A program made the position numbers and the translations under genes. A DNA stretch of 64,000 bases from Roseburia sp. AF12-17LB. Its GTDB lineage: Bacteria > Bacillota > Clostridia > Lachnospirales > Lachnospiraceae. The stretch lies in contig NZ_QUHR01000003.1 of NCBI RefSeq assembly GCF_003479605.1, positions 248,001-312,000 on the forward strand. Reading direction: 5' to 3'. Of the stretch, positions 1 to 8,830 are shown one piece after another. Below the pieces are notes generated by a model that worked only from the letters and a program-made list of their open reading frames with translations, had not been told where the DNA came from and made no database searches. Numbering within the stretch: the first letter of the stretch is position 1; each line of letters starts with the position of its first letter.

Positions 1-416
1 GCAAGAGCAGACTGCTCCGACTTTTCAGTCTTCAGATTGTTTAGAATCTCTATTGCTTCATTAACAATAGGATCAAGATTATCCGGCGAGTCACCGTTTA
101 ATATATAATCAGCAGATACATGAAACAGGCGGCTCAGCTGGGTAAGCATCTCAGCTGAAACACCTCTGCTGTTGTTCTCATAATTGGAAATTGCAGACTT
201 TCCCTCAAGATGAAGTCTTGCAGCAAGCTCCTCCTCAGATCTAGTATCATCAAATACGGATACCTTGCTTTTCTTCACGCACACAACAAGGCGGGCACCG
301 CATTCTGGGCAAACCATATACGAAGTTGTACTAGCTGACTCCATAAGAAATGCCCCACATCTGTGGCAACATAACACACATTCCCCAGTTTTTTCCTCCG
401 CAAAACTCACCAACAT
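1..416 (-). CDS. Zinc-ribbon plus XRE-type HTH regulator, 3' end outside window
   Basis: Reading from the ATG at 416 gives about 138 residues that stay open to the window edge. The first 45 residues carry two cysteine pairs (HRCG and CPECG contexts) that look like a small zinc ribbon. Then comes a helix-turn-helix of the XRE/Cro type (SEEELAARLHLEGK, then SAISNYENN) and the usual downstream helices ending ADYILNGD. The start is chosen because an AAAGGAGG ribosome binding site lies five bases upstream. The gene overlaps the 3' end of the LexA-like remnant by 86 bases, so the two are probably translated from one transcript. Likely a DNA-binding regulator of the island; target unknown. Confidence 0.75.
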   Translation of the reverse strand, partial: MLVSFAEEKTGECVLCCHRCGAFLMESASTTSYMVCPECGARLVVCVKKSKVSVFDDTRSEEELAARLHLEGKSAISNYENNSRGVSAEMLTQLSRLFHVSADYILNGDSPDNLDPIVNEAIEILNNLKTEKSEQSAL

Positions 417-780
417 CACGCCTCCTTTGACTATCAAGGTTGATATCTCTCATTCGGAAAAACATCGAGGCAGGCAATGACACATATTCCTCTATATACT
501 CTTCCTCCAGCGTAGGAACGCCGCAGGAAACAGCACCAAGTAGTGCCACACTTGTAAACTCTGTCTGAACCTTCTCGGTCTGTTCAGTAGATATCTGCTG
601 GCCATCATATCTGATCATGCCATTCTCATTCATGGCTACTAGGTACTTATATGCAGTTCCTCTGGCAATACCGATCGCATCTGCAATCTCTGTTGTAGAC
701 GGTGAGTGGCGATAATTCTTGTAGTATTCTTCTACAAATGTCTTAATAGTACCCATAAGCTCTGTAGATTTGTGTCTCAT
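331..780 (-). pseudogene. LexA-like SOS regulator truncated before its peptidase core
   Basis: 149 codons. Residues 1-60 form a LexA-type winged helix (SPSTTEIADAIGIARGTAYK). Residues 78-105 match the start of the S24 autoprotease domain, including the cleavage region (GAVSCGVP, where LexA usually has Ala-Gly) and IEEYVSLPASMF. After that family similarity stops: the catalytic Ser and Lys segments are absent and the frame runs through DNA that also holds the ribosome binding site and start of the next regulator gene. I infer a deletion that joined lexA-like sequence to the region upstream of the XRE gene. It could still bind DNA but should not self-cleave. Confidence 0.65.
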
Positions 781-940
781 ACGCCGCTCCTTTCTAAGGG
801 AAGCAATCTGCTTTCGTTACTTCCTGATTAAAAGTATAATACTTCGAACATGTGTTTGCAATAACAATCTACAAAAAGTTTGCAATGGTCGACAAGCCGC
901 GAAAATCGTGCACTCCCCCTTTTATGATTCTAATTGTAGC

Positions 941-969
941 AAAAAGACTGTCCCTTAATAAGGACAGTC
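941..969 (-). terminator. Rho-independent terminator of the HEPN-like gene
   Basis: Perfect 8-bp inverted repeat (gactgtcc / ggacagtc, 946-953 and 962-969) followed on the minus strand by TTTTT. It lies 68 bases beyond the stop codon at 1037. Confidence 0.75.
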
Positions 970-1036
970 AGCCAATTGAAAGCAATTGAAAACCAATCAA
1001 CAACAGTTGAGCACAGTTGAACTAATTCCATCACAG

Positions 1037-2071
1037 CTAAAAGATAATCCTCTTTATTTGATCTACAAGTTCATTCATAAACTTATATAATTCTTCCTTC
1101 GCCTCAAAATAATCTTTCTTAAAGGCTTTAATAGTAAGTCCCTTTAATACATCAGATTGAACTATATCAGAATTCTTAATATATTGACCCAACCCATAAT
1201 GAGCCAAACAATTACGCAATTCTCTGTTCTTTAAATCAGAATTCAAAAACAGATTCAAGCCGGTTTCCTTGTTTAAATCTAAAATAAAATCACAAAGGTA
1301 ATAGTACATCAAATAACAGAACTTAAATTTTTGTGGAATTTCCTCCGTGATATATTTTTCCACAAATACTATACAATAGTTTATGCTACACAAAATAGAA
1401 AATAAAACGAACCCAACTTCATTATTTAATTTCAACGGACAATTATTGAAAAAATGATAGTCAGGAGATGATAATTCGCAAAGGTGATCATATTCATATA
1501 CATATGGTTTCCCTAAGCAAAAAAAACTGGCCAACTTTCCTGTAACAACACTCATATCTCTTATTTTGGGACCCATACTATTATCAAACCCTTTGAATGG
1601 CATATAAATACCGCACAATATTGTGTTTCCACAATATTCACCATGACATATATCGGTTCCAACATTATAGTACACGTTCGTCGCTATAGACAAAGGAGTC
1701 CTTATAGAATAGAAGTAATCATCAGATTGCTTCAAAGTATCCATAAGCTGAAGTCTGTACTCTTTATACGTTTTATCTAATAATTTATGCCCTTGTCTAA
1801 GCAATGAATAATATGTGTTCTCTTCTGTGCTAAAGTTTGGTACAAAACGTAATCCAACCTTTCGCCCCCACTGTTCTGCGCCATTCGCAAACAATCCGAT
1901 ATATGGCTGACTCATCATCATATAGTTATTATCTGCCTTCGATGGCTCCTTAGATATGTCTATCAACGTAAATATAAATCTGGCATCTCCTTTAATCAAA
2001 GAATACGCCACTTGTTGAACAGGATTAAGCTTTTTTAGTTGTTGTCTCATAAATCGTTCATAATCTATCAC
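1037..2071 (-). CDS. Hypothetical protein with HEPN-like motif near the C-terminus
   Basis: 344 residues; family not recognised. The most informative segment lies at about residues 285-300, where RNCLAHYG fits the R-x4-H signature of HEPN ribonucleases and sits between predicted long helices, as in that fold. The rest is rich in Tyr, Phe and Cys without signal peptide or clear membrane segment. It is a single-gene unit with its own terminator at 941-969, between regulator remnants and the defence operon. A HEPN RNase (toxin or abortive-infection effector) is an inference from one motif plus location. Confidence 0.6.
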   Translation of the reverse strand: MIDYERFMRQQLKKLNPVQQVAYSLIKGDARFIFTLIDISKEPSKADNNYMMMSQPYIGLFANGAEQWGRKVGLRFVPNFSTEENTYYSLLRQGHKLLDKTYKEYRLQLMDTLKQSDDYFYSIRTPLSIATNVYYNVGTDICHGEYCGNTILCGIYMPFKGFDNSMGPKIRDMSVVTGKLASFFCLGKPYVYEYDHLCELSSPDYHFFNNCPLKLNNEVGFVLFSILCSINYCIVFVEKYITEEIPQKFKFCYLMYYYLCDFILDLNKETGLNLFLNSDLKNRELRNCLAHYGLGQYIKNSDIVQSDVLKGLTIKAFKKDYFEAKEELYKFMNELVDQIKRIIF

Positions 2072-2105
2072 GCTTCTATCTCTCCTATTAGATGTTATTG
2101 ACTTT

Positions 2106-2342
2106 TCATTCTAACTTCTCCTCAATCGAGCCCAATAACGGCTGATCATACCAGTACAGTACTTCATTAATCGTATCTATATCGTAAATCTCATTTCTAA
2201 AAAAATATTCTACAGTCACATCTGCTTTTCTGCTGTGAGAAAAAGCATATCCGGCACTCTTCATCAGACTCTCTGCTTCCTCAAATGAAAGTTGCAGGCC
2301 AATTGACAAGGCAATTTGAATATTCCGGCGCCTCAATACCAA
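2106..2342 (-). pseudogene. C-terminal half of an interrupted HTH regulator
   Basis: 78 codons. The sequence (LSFEEAESLMKSAGYAFSHS, then VEYFFRN and the INEVLYWYDQPLLGS end) is the C-terminal portion of a small Firmicute HTH protein family whose N-terminal half lies at 2536-2751. The two halves are separated by 193 bases. No good ribosome binding site precedes this segment, so it is probably not made alone. Confidence 0.55.
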
Positions 2343-2535
2343 GAATCCGGCTAAATGGATACCGATTCACCGAGCGGTATAAGCTACCTTAAAACCGCTT
2401 GATTGCTTAACAAACATATACAGGGCTGTCCTGTCAAGCCCCAGCCGCTCCTGCGGTGCGAATGCAGGCTTTACCGGACCGCCTGTATATGGAAAAAATC
2501 AAATAGCGGTTTCCCAGTTCCGGAATTGCGGTATC
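2343..2535. other. 193-bp insertion splitting the HTH regulator
   Basis: This stretch interrupts one protein-coding family. It contains a perfect 10-bp inverted repeat (catatacagg 2415-2424 and cctgtatatg 2482-2491) and several agcggt/accgct motifs. On the minus strand one frame gives a peptide ending FKVAYTAR that looks like a foreign protein tail. A small non-autonomous element or recombination scar is inferred; no element family is recognised. Confidence 0.4.
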
Positions 2536-2751
2536 CTATGACCGGACAGATGGTGTAATACCGCCCAGACTATTCACAATTACTGTCTTCTTTCTTGGGA
2601 TATATCCCTGACCTTTTCTGATCTTGGCAAAAAGCCTTCTGTCGATTCCGGCTCTTTTATAGACAGCAACATCCGTCATATCCTTGGTATCAATAAGCTT
2701 CAGTAAAATCTCAGAAAAAGGCTCATCCAGATTATCAATCAGATTTTTCAA
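2536..2751 (-). pseudogene. N-terminal half of the interrupted HTH regulator
   Basis: 71 codons from a TTG start at 2751. Residues 8-50 (LDEPFSEILLKLID, VYKRAGIDRRLFAKIR, GYIPRKKT) are the DNA-binding half of the same family as the fragment at 2106-2342. After RKKTVIV the frame enters the insertion and ends within 13 codons. An in-frame TAG lies just upstream, so TTG is the only nearby start unless the 5' end is also damaged. Confidence 0.55.
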
Positions 2752-2932
2752 GTGGACCTATCTTCTCTGGTTCCATAAATGCTGCGGAATCTGGCGAAAG
2801 CATATAATCGGCTTGTTCATTATCAACCGCTTCTTTTCTTAAGAAGTCCGGAACCATTAAAAGCTTGTTTTCCATGCGTCTAGAAGATTTTGATACGGCA
2901 GAAAACTGCGGAGCAGCCAAAACCCGTCCCAC
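2735..2932 (-). CDS. Unrecognised short reading frame, probably a gene remnant
   Basis: 65 codons from GTG, open for a further seven codons back to a TAG. The sequence (RRMENKLLMVPDFLRKEAV, then SPDSAAFMEPEKI) looks protein-like rather than random and overlaps the start of the split HTH gene by 17 bases. It has no ribosome binding site and I recognise no family. It may be the tail of a gene lost when this end of the island decayed. Confidence 0.3.
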   Translation of the reverse strand: MGRVLAAPQFSAVSKSSRRMENKLLMVPDFLRKEAVDNEQADYMLSPDSAAFMEPEKIGPLEKSD

Positions 2933-3082
2933 AGTCTCTTCATCTATGAAATTTCCCTAAATAAAGCTTTCAATGCTTTTAAAAGCTCATTAGAAATAAT
3001 CACTTCTTACCTCTTTTCTTTCCAACTGGTTCTCATAATAAAGTCCTCATATACACCGTCATAATACAATCACCATAAAAAA

Positions 3083-3505
3083 TCACTTACACAATTTATT
3101 TTCAATCCCGTTCTCAATCATATCCGCTAAGGGATTCAACGTCTCAAGTAATTCTTTACCAGAAAAATAATGTATGTAAGCCTCTTTCTGATTGATATAA
3201 CGGCATTCTAAACCTGCATTATTTTTCCATATAAATTTTATTTCCTTGAATTCTGAAGGAAAGAACATAGGAAAAGTCAAACCTCCAGTTATTTCCTTAT
3301 GAGTTACAAATCCTCCTGCATGTTTGATTGTATTGTTTACATAGCGGCACGCTAAAATACTCTCATCATTCTCTAAGAATCTATCTGCATAATCCATTAA
3401 CGCATGAATAGATGCAACCAAATAAGCTTCTACTTCATCTATTTTTCCAGTATAGCAGACATGTTCTAAATATTCTTTAATTGCGTTCTGCAATCCCAAA
3501 AACAT
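3083..3505 (-). CDS. Small helical hypothetical protein, possible HEPN relative
   Basis: 140 residues, not assigned to a family. The first 80 residues are helical and contain RYVNNTIKHAGG (about residues 54-65), resembling the R-x-x-N-N-x-x-K-H pattern seen in some HEPN-like proteins. The second half looks like a short beta-rich segment. It lies 131 bases downstream of the ABC-3C ATPase gene on the same strand, so it could be the last cistron of the defence operon or a separate gene. Confidence 0.5.
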   Translation of the reverse strand: MFLGLQNAIKEYLEHVCYTGKIDEVEAYLVASIHALMDYADRFLENDESILACRYVNNTIKHAGGFVTHKEITGGLTFPMFFPSEFKEIKFIWKNNAGLECRYINQKEAYIHYFSGKELLETLNPLADMIENGIENKLCK

Positions 3506-3636
3506 AATTCTGAAATTGTTTTGTAAATTCTTTTTCCCTCCAAATCATCACCTTCACTTTACACATTATAAATAAGTCGCTTTATTTTCTTGCTATATCA
3601 ATGCATAAATCAACCAACTCGCAATGCCTATAAGGC

Positions 3637-6042
3637 TTATACACCATACAATTGATCTTTAACATTAAAAGATTGTCCAATTCTATTGTATTTAAAGAAC
3701 TTATACAAAATGTAATTTTCCTTATCTGTTTCATGAGTTGATAAGATAATCTGTCTATCCTTAAAATCATTACGAAGTACTTCTATCATTGACGAAATAT
3801 TAATATCATCCATTGTTTGAACCGGATCATCTATAAGAATAAATCCAAGATCATCTTCTGATTCTTTTACATATTGCTTATTCATAGAAAAAAGGAACGC
3901 CAAAACAAATCCCGATAATTGTCCCGAACTGAACGTATTAAGGATATCGTGCTTCACATCCCCATTTGTCACAAATCGCATCTCATCTTTACTGATAAAT
4001 ACGCCTAAACCATTCTGATAATCCTGCAAAATCTTTCCAGTATAGATTAATAATGGCACTCTCAGTCTCTTCAAAATCTGATTCTTATAAGATTCGATTG
4101 CATCAGAATATAACTTCTGTATATTCTTCAAATCTTCTCTTATCGCCTTTAAAGCTTTCCATCTTCTAATGTTTTTCTTAATGCGAGCTTTAATTTCATT
4201 GGCTTTTTCATTCTTCTTTGAATTTATTGCAGCTTTAATATAGCCTTTCTTGTTATCAACCATTTTTTCATCCTGCAATAGATTTTGCTCCGTCCACTCT
4301 ATATCAGGATATTCTTCTAATAAAGAATCATAGGCGTACAAAGAAAGATTATTTGTGAAATCTTCATTCGAGAAAACTCTCTTAGCTTCTATAAACATCC
4401 TTTGTAATTCATTTTTTTGTTCCTGTTTTCCCATGTCATCAAAAGCTTTATCCCCTCTGATCAATGGAATAAGCATTTCAACATTTTCTACCCTCTTCTT
4501 GTCAGAAACAAAGGAAGATAATCGCCTTACTTCATCTAAAATAACACTTACATCAGAATCATTAAGAGCCCCAATTTCTTTATTCAAAGCATTTTGGGAT
4601 TCCTTAACAGCTTCCTCCAACTGTTTTACCAGTTCATTATATTTCTTTAATTCCTCTCCATTTTCTTTTTCTAAAAGAGCATGAGCTGCTTCATATGCCT
4701 CCTTCAATTTTATTGATTCCCCATACTGCTGACCACAGTACGGACATTTGTCTGTATTTTCATCGAATTCCTCATTTGCTTCGTACAATGCAATTCTGGC
4801 ACTTTCCATCTTCTTTATTACTGCCTGTTTAGAAGAAAGAGTTTTACTCATTTCAATCAGATTTGTGCACATACTTTGTACATCTTCAATATCGAAGCGA
4901 ACGCTTTCTGGAAATAACTGCTTTAGTTTCCTCATTCCATCCGCACTATAATCACTTGGAACAATCTCTTTACTTCTTAAGAAAGCGCTATTATTAAAAA
5001 TCGTTATTACTCGATTCTTCGACTCTATAATATGCTTAATACCACCAATATCTATTTTTTTATCCTTCACATAATCACGGCTTAATAAACAATCTTCTAC
5101 CCCGTTAACCATTGCAGCTTCAAGCTTCTTGTTCCACAAATGATTCTTATAGTCTTCATAGTCTTTGACCAAATGTGAAATTCTATCAATGTCCCTTACT
5201 CCACGTTCAAGTTCTGATATATCGACCTCTTCAAGTTTTTCGGAATCCCAAAGTGGAGCACTATCCATATCTCCAAGATTTATAATGTTAAAAAATTCAA
5301 ATTCGCAACCAGATTCATCAATAGCACCAACCACCCTAAGCTGATCGATATCTTCATTTATCTTGACATCTAATGATTTAATTTCTTCATTTATTACAAC
5401 ATTAGAGGAAGATGCAGTTTTTCCAATTAATTTATCCTGAAGAAATTTTACCCAATTATCCACATCTCCCAGGTCAAGTAACGCATTCATTGCATCCTTT
5501 CGTTGAGTTATAGACTGCTTCAAAAAATGTACAGATTCAGCTTGAGATACATAATAATAAACAGCAAAATTCTCTTTAGAATACTTTAGTACATCAAACT
5601 CAGATATACTTTTTCTCCAATCTGAATATTCTCTAATACATACATCCAAATTTTCAGTGGAGATACTCTCATTTATCATTCCATACGTTATAGAATCCGA
5701 ATAATTGACCTTGTGCATTCCATGATCTATTCTTGCAATCAAAGACAAGCACTCACGTTTTTCATTTATTAAAGTGCAAACTATATAGCCATCAGAATCT
5801 GCTTCATTCAGTAACACATTTTTTTGCAGATCAGTATTTCCTTTTTCAATAGCCTCATTGAACCTAGTTATTTTATTAGAAAAGACCAATTCAATTGCGT
5901 CAAAAAATGTTGTTTTTCCAAATCCATTCGGACCTGTGAGAATAATAGGATTCTTTGTATCATCTAAAACAAATTCGTAATACTTTGAACCATCAAAGCA
6001 CTTAAAATTCTTAAGTCTGACAGACTTTACTTTATACTGCAT
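3637..6042 (-). CDS. SMC/Rad50-like ABC ATPase of an ABC-3C-type system
   Basis: 801 residues. Walker A GPNGFGKT (37-44) lies in an N-terminal half-domain opening VKSVRLKNFKCFDG, as in RecF/Rad50 proteins. A long coiled-coil section has CPYCG at 433-437, a Rad50-type zinc hook. The C-terminal half carries the signature region FSSGQLSGF, Walker B FILIDDP (about 733-739) and the switch His in LSTHETDKEN. The order ATPase, 263-residue middle protein and nuclease matches the three-component ABC (ABC-3C) conflict systems described by comparative genomics. Its start lies one base after the middle-component stop. Role inferred: sensor or power unit gating the nuclease subunit. Confidence 0.8.
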   Translation of the reverse strand: MQYKVKSVRLKNFKCFDGSKYYEFVLDDTKNPIILTGPNGFGKTTFFDAIELVFSNKITRFNEAIEKGNTDLQKNVLLNEADSDGYIVCTLINEKRECLSLIARIDHGMHKVNYSDSITYGMINESISTENLDVCIREYSDWRKSISEFDVLKYSKENFAVYYYVSQAESVHFLKQSITQRKDAMNALLDLGDVDNWVKFLQDKLIGKTASSSNVVINEEIKSLDVKINEDIDQLRVVGAIDESGCEFEFFNIINLGDMDSAPLWDSEKLEEVDISELERGVRDIDRISHLVKDYEDYKNHLWNKKLEAAMVNGVEDCLLSRDYVKDKKIDIGGIKHIIESKNRVITIFNNSAFLRSKEIVPSDYSADGMRKLKQLFPESVRFDIEDVQSMCTNLIEMSKTLSSKQAVIKKMESARIALYEANEEFDENTDKCPYCGQQYGESIKLKEAYEAAHALLEKENGEELKKYNELVKQLEEAVKESQNALNKEIGALNDSDVSVILDEVRRLSSFVSDKKRVENVEMLIPLIRGDKAFDDMGKQEQKNELQRMFIEAKRVFSNEDFTNNLSLYAYDSLLEEYPDIEWTEQNLLQDEKMVDNKKGYIKAAINSKKNEKANEIKARIKKNIRRWKALKAIREDLKNIQKLYSDAIESYKNQILKRLRVPLLIYTGKILQDYQNGLGVFISKDEMRFVTNGDVKHDILNTFSSGQLSGFVLAFLFSMNKQYVKESEDDLGFILIDDPVQTMDDINISSMIEVLRNDFKDRQIILSTHETDKENYILYKFFKYNRIGQSFNVKDQLYGV

Positions 6043-6043
6043 C

Positions 6044-6835
6044 TTATCCCCTCTTTTCCAGTCTCTTTTTCATCTCAGCCTCAATAGCAGCATCATCTTC
6101 AGGCAAGTTTAAAACTTTTATATATTCGTCTATATCCACACAGTTCTTGCTAATCAAAGTATGATATTTAAGAAATTCAGCGTCCATTTCTGACTCAATA
6201 CGCTTCTCAACTGCCATCGGCTTTTGCTGCGCGACAAAATTATATTGCAAAAAAGGTATTTTAGAAAATAATCTTATAACTAATTCGTAAGCATTATCCA
6301 AGTTCCGATGTCCTGCAAGTTCATAATACGCTTCTTCCTGATTAGCAATTTCACTCAATATATTCACTATGTTTTTCTCTGGATAGTCAGAAATAATTAT
6401 TTTTAGTTCGTCCACCTGCTTGTCAGTATAGGGTAAAACAAATCTTCTAAAATAGTGAGGTGACTCTTCAACCGAATATATTAGATTCCTATACTTATCC
6501 AAATTATTTAATGATTCCAATTTGATCGGATAAATTGCAGATGTGTTTTTGTCGATTTGTGCAGCTATACTTGCATTATCATTCACAAACAACTCCTGAA
6601 TTTTTCTTTTTACACCCTTTCCATTTGTATTCTCATCAATATAATCTTTTTCAAGCTGCTTTAACATTGTTAGCATTTCTACATCTGTTATGCCTTCGCC
6701 AGTTGCTTCGATATAATCAATCAGAAAAAAGCTTGTCTTATCTTCTGATTCAGCAGCATAAAATTCAATACTGTCATCTTGCCACTTTTCACCAAATCCA
6801 TATGCTTTAAAAATCTGTTGTATTAACTCTCTCAT
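6044..6835 (-). CDS. ABC-3C middle-component-like protein
   Basis: 263 residues with no catalytic motif that I recognise. Opening MRELIQQIFKAYGF and a helical, acidic composition fit the middle component of ABC-3C systems, normally about 200-280 residues and always between effector and ATPase genes. The start codon overlaps the effector stop by one base (TAATG) and its own stop is one base before the ATPase start, implying translational coupling and fixed stoichiometry. The assignment rests mainly on position and size. Confidence 0.6.
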   Translation of the reverse strand: MRELIQQIFKAYGFGEKWQDDSIEFYAAESEDKTSFFLIDYIEATGEGITDVEMLTMLKQLEKDYIDENTNGKGVKRKIQELFVNDNASIAAQIDKNTSAIYPIKLESLNNLDKYRNLIYSVEESPHYFRRFVLPYTDKQVDELKIIISDYPEKNIVNILSEIANQEEAYYELAGHRNLDNAYELVIRLFSKIPFLQYNFVAQQKPMAVEKRIESEMDAEFLKYHTLISKNCVDIDEYIKVLNLPEDDAAIEAEMKKRLEKRG

Positions 6836-8376
6836 TACAGTAATTCCTCTTTTGCCTGCTCAGCATCAACCAAGCGTATTATTTTAGGTTTATTACAATC
6901 AGCCTTTTCATCTTCTATATTGCTAGAAACAATATGCCTTATTTCTTCCAGCTGATTTCTTTCCAGTATATTCACATTGGAACCGTCTATCTTAAATGTC
7001 TCATCATTTAGACGACCAGTAATTAAAGTATCGCACTCATAAAGGAACGATTTATCTGGATTTTCTCTTATTCCTTTTTGTATTTTTTCTCTAAGTTTTT
7101 CTTTTTTACGACTATCATCAAGTGATAACCAATAAAACTCTTTATTCAATGAAGCCGTAATTATATTTTTCTCATTCAATGTTAAGACAGACAAATCCTT
7201 TAACAGTTCAACCAATTGTGTTTCGATTGTTTCATCACTTGGAAGATTATTAATACTCTCTGTTGGTTCTTGCAAAAGAAGATTAAAAACTAAGCTATGC
7301 TGTTCTTCAATCTCCCTATCTGACAATTCTGTAAGTTGTTTCAACAGATTACAGGTTTCTGCATTTGCACACTGTTCACAATTATTTTGATTACAATTAT
7401 TTTCTCTAAACTTTATAAATACCTCATCTATTTTGTTCAGCACTAGAAAATACTTAAACTCTTTGTTATCGTCATAATTGCTATAGTATTCTTTAACTAT
7501 TAATCCATAAAATTCACTAAATGAGATAATGCATCTATCATTCTTGTTCTTTTGAATAAAAAAATCTGTCACATACTGTTCTATAAGGCCTAACCCCTGT
7601 TCATACAAGAAACCACAATATTTATCATCCGCATATGTCCACTCGGGATGCACCATAGCAAGTATATCTTTAATTAGCTGAACACCTTGTTTTTTTACCT
7701 CTTTTATATCATCAAATTTTATTGGCCATTCTTCAACAAAACACCGGTCTTCAACACCATCCGGATTAGCGGATAAATAAATGTGTTTTCTATTTTCTAT
7801 CTCATTCACATGTTGCTGAAGCTCGTTCCGTATACTTTCAATAGCATTCTCAACAGAATTCCTATCTTTTTTTCCTCTTGTATTATATTTAATAATGCTA
7901 TATTTCGAAGCCTTCACAGTATTAGCTGTAACAGATTCCAATACAATATAATCATCAGGATTATCTGACGCATTTAAATCACCTTTTGAAACAACATCTT
8001 TTTGAAATTCAATATTCAAATTCGAAATAACCGAATACGCCTTTTCTAAAAAGTCACTTGGAATATGCTTATTTGAATTGACATGAAAATAACCCATTTC
8101 TGCGTCATTTTGAATAATTTCAGCGATAAAAGCAAATTTATCTTTATCATCAAGATTAACTGCCCCCAGCTTCACCTGATGCAAAGACTTGTATTGGCCA
8201 TTCTTCAGTAAAGCAAAATCTTCCTCTCCTTCAATTTGAACTTCATAGTCATCTAGTGTCTCTTGTTTTGACAAAATATCCTTTATATAAGAAAGTGTGA
8301 CATACAGCGCTATATTGCCCTGATATTTATAACCCTCCCATGAATATATTGCGCTAATCGGTGCTATCAAGCCCAT
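6835..8376 (-). CDS. ABC-3C effector with Cap4-like N-terminal nuclease
   Basis: 513 residues. The N-terminus has the WEGYKYQG start, the acidic EGEEDFAL (49-56) and HQVKLG (66-71), which together match the PD-(D/E)xK layout of Cap4/DUF4297-type DNA nucleases (E/D about 52-53, then Q-V-K). Residues 328-342 hold four cysteines (C328, C333, C336, C342) that could bind zinc. The C-terminal 150 residues would be the ABC-3C interaction domain. The gene abuts vsr with no gap. Inference: DNA-degrading effector controlled by the two downstream proteins. Confidence 0.7.
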   Translation of the reverse strand: MGLIAPISAIYSWEGYKYQGNIALYVTLSYIKDILSKQETLDDYEVQIEGEEDFALLKNGQYKSLHQVKLGAVNLDDKDKFAFIAEIIQNDAEMGYFHVNSNKHIPSDFLEKAYSVISNLNIEFQKDVVSKGDLNASDNPDDYIVLESVTANTVKASKYSIIKYNTRGKKDRNSVENAIESIRNELQQHVNEIENRKHIYLSANPDGVEDRCFVEEWPIKFDDIKEVKKQGVQLIKDILAMVHPEWTYADDKYCGFLYEQGLGLIEQYVTDFFIQKNKNDRCIISFSEFYGLIVKEYYSNYDDNKEFKYFLVLNKIDEVFIKFRENNCNQNNCEQCANAETCNLLKQLTELSDREIEEQHSLVFNLLLQEPTESINNLPSDETIETQLVELLKDLSVLTLNEKNIITASLNKEFYWLSLDDSRKKEKLREKIQKGIRENPDKSFLYECDTLITGRLNDETFKIDGSNVNILERNQLEEIRHIVSSNIEDEKADCNKPKIIRLVDAEQAKEELL

Positions 8377-8814
8377 CTATCTCAATCTCCCTTCAATATC
8401 ATGATATTCTATTTCTTGCTCCAACCATTCCATAGTCTTAATCAAATCCTTCTTTATCTCACACTCCCAGATAACAATTACCTTCCACCCAAGCTTCCTA
8501 AGCTTTTCCTGTTTTATCTGGTCGTTTTTGACATTTTTATCAAACTTCTCAAGCCAAAATTCCGTTCTCGTTTTTGGTGTTGTCGCATCTTTACATCCTT
8601 CATGCCGATGCCAAAAGCAGCCATGAACAAATATAGCCACATGATACTTTGGTAGGACAATATCCGGCTTACCAGGATATCTTTTATCATTCTTTCTGAA
8701 GCGATATCCTTTTGAAAACAGATATTTTCTGACTTCCACCTCAATTTTTGTATCCTTGCCCTTAATCCGGCTCATATTCCAGCTTCTTTTTTCCGGTGTA
8801 AGCTTATCGCTCAT
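8377..8814 (-). CDS. vsr: Very short patch repair endonuclease Vsr
   Basis: 145 residues, normal family length. Motifs: TPEKRSWNMSRIKGKDTK at the N-terminus, GKPDIVLPKYHVAIFVHGCF with the metal-binding Asp (about D51), then WHRHEGC and the C-terminal WKVIVIWECE. Vsr nicks 5' of T in T:G mismatches formed when 5-methylcytosine deaminates, so its place in an operon with a C5-cytosine methyltransferase is expected. It starts 16 bases after the DUF2357 gene and abuts the effector gene. Confidence 0.95.
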   Translation of the reverse strand: MSDKLTPEKRSWNMSRIKGKDTKIEVEVRKYLFSKGYRFRKNDKRYPGKPDIVLPKYHVAIFVHGCFWHRHEGCKDATTPKTRTEFWLEKFDKNVKNDQIKQEKLRKLGWKVIVIWECEIKKDLIKTMEWLEQEIEYHDIEGRLR

Positions 8815-8830
8815 ATTACTTCACCATCTT

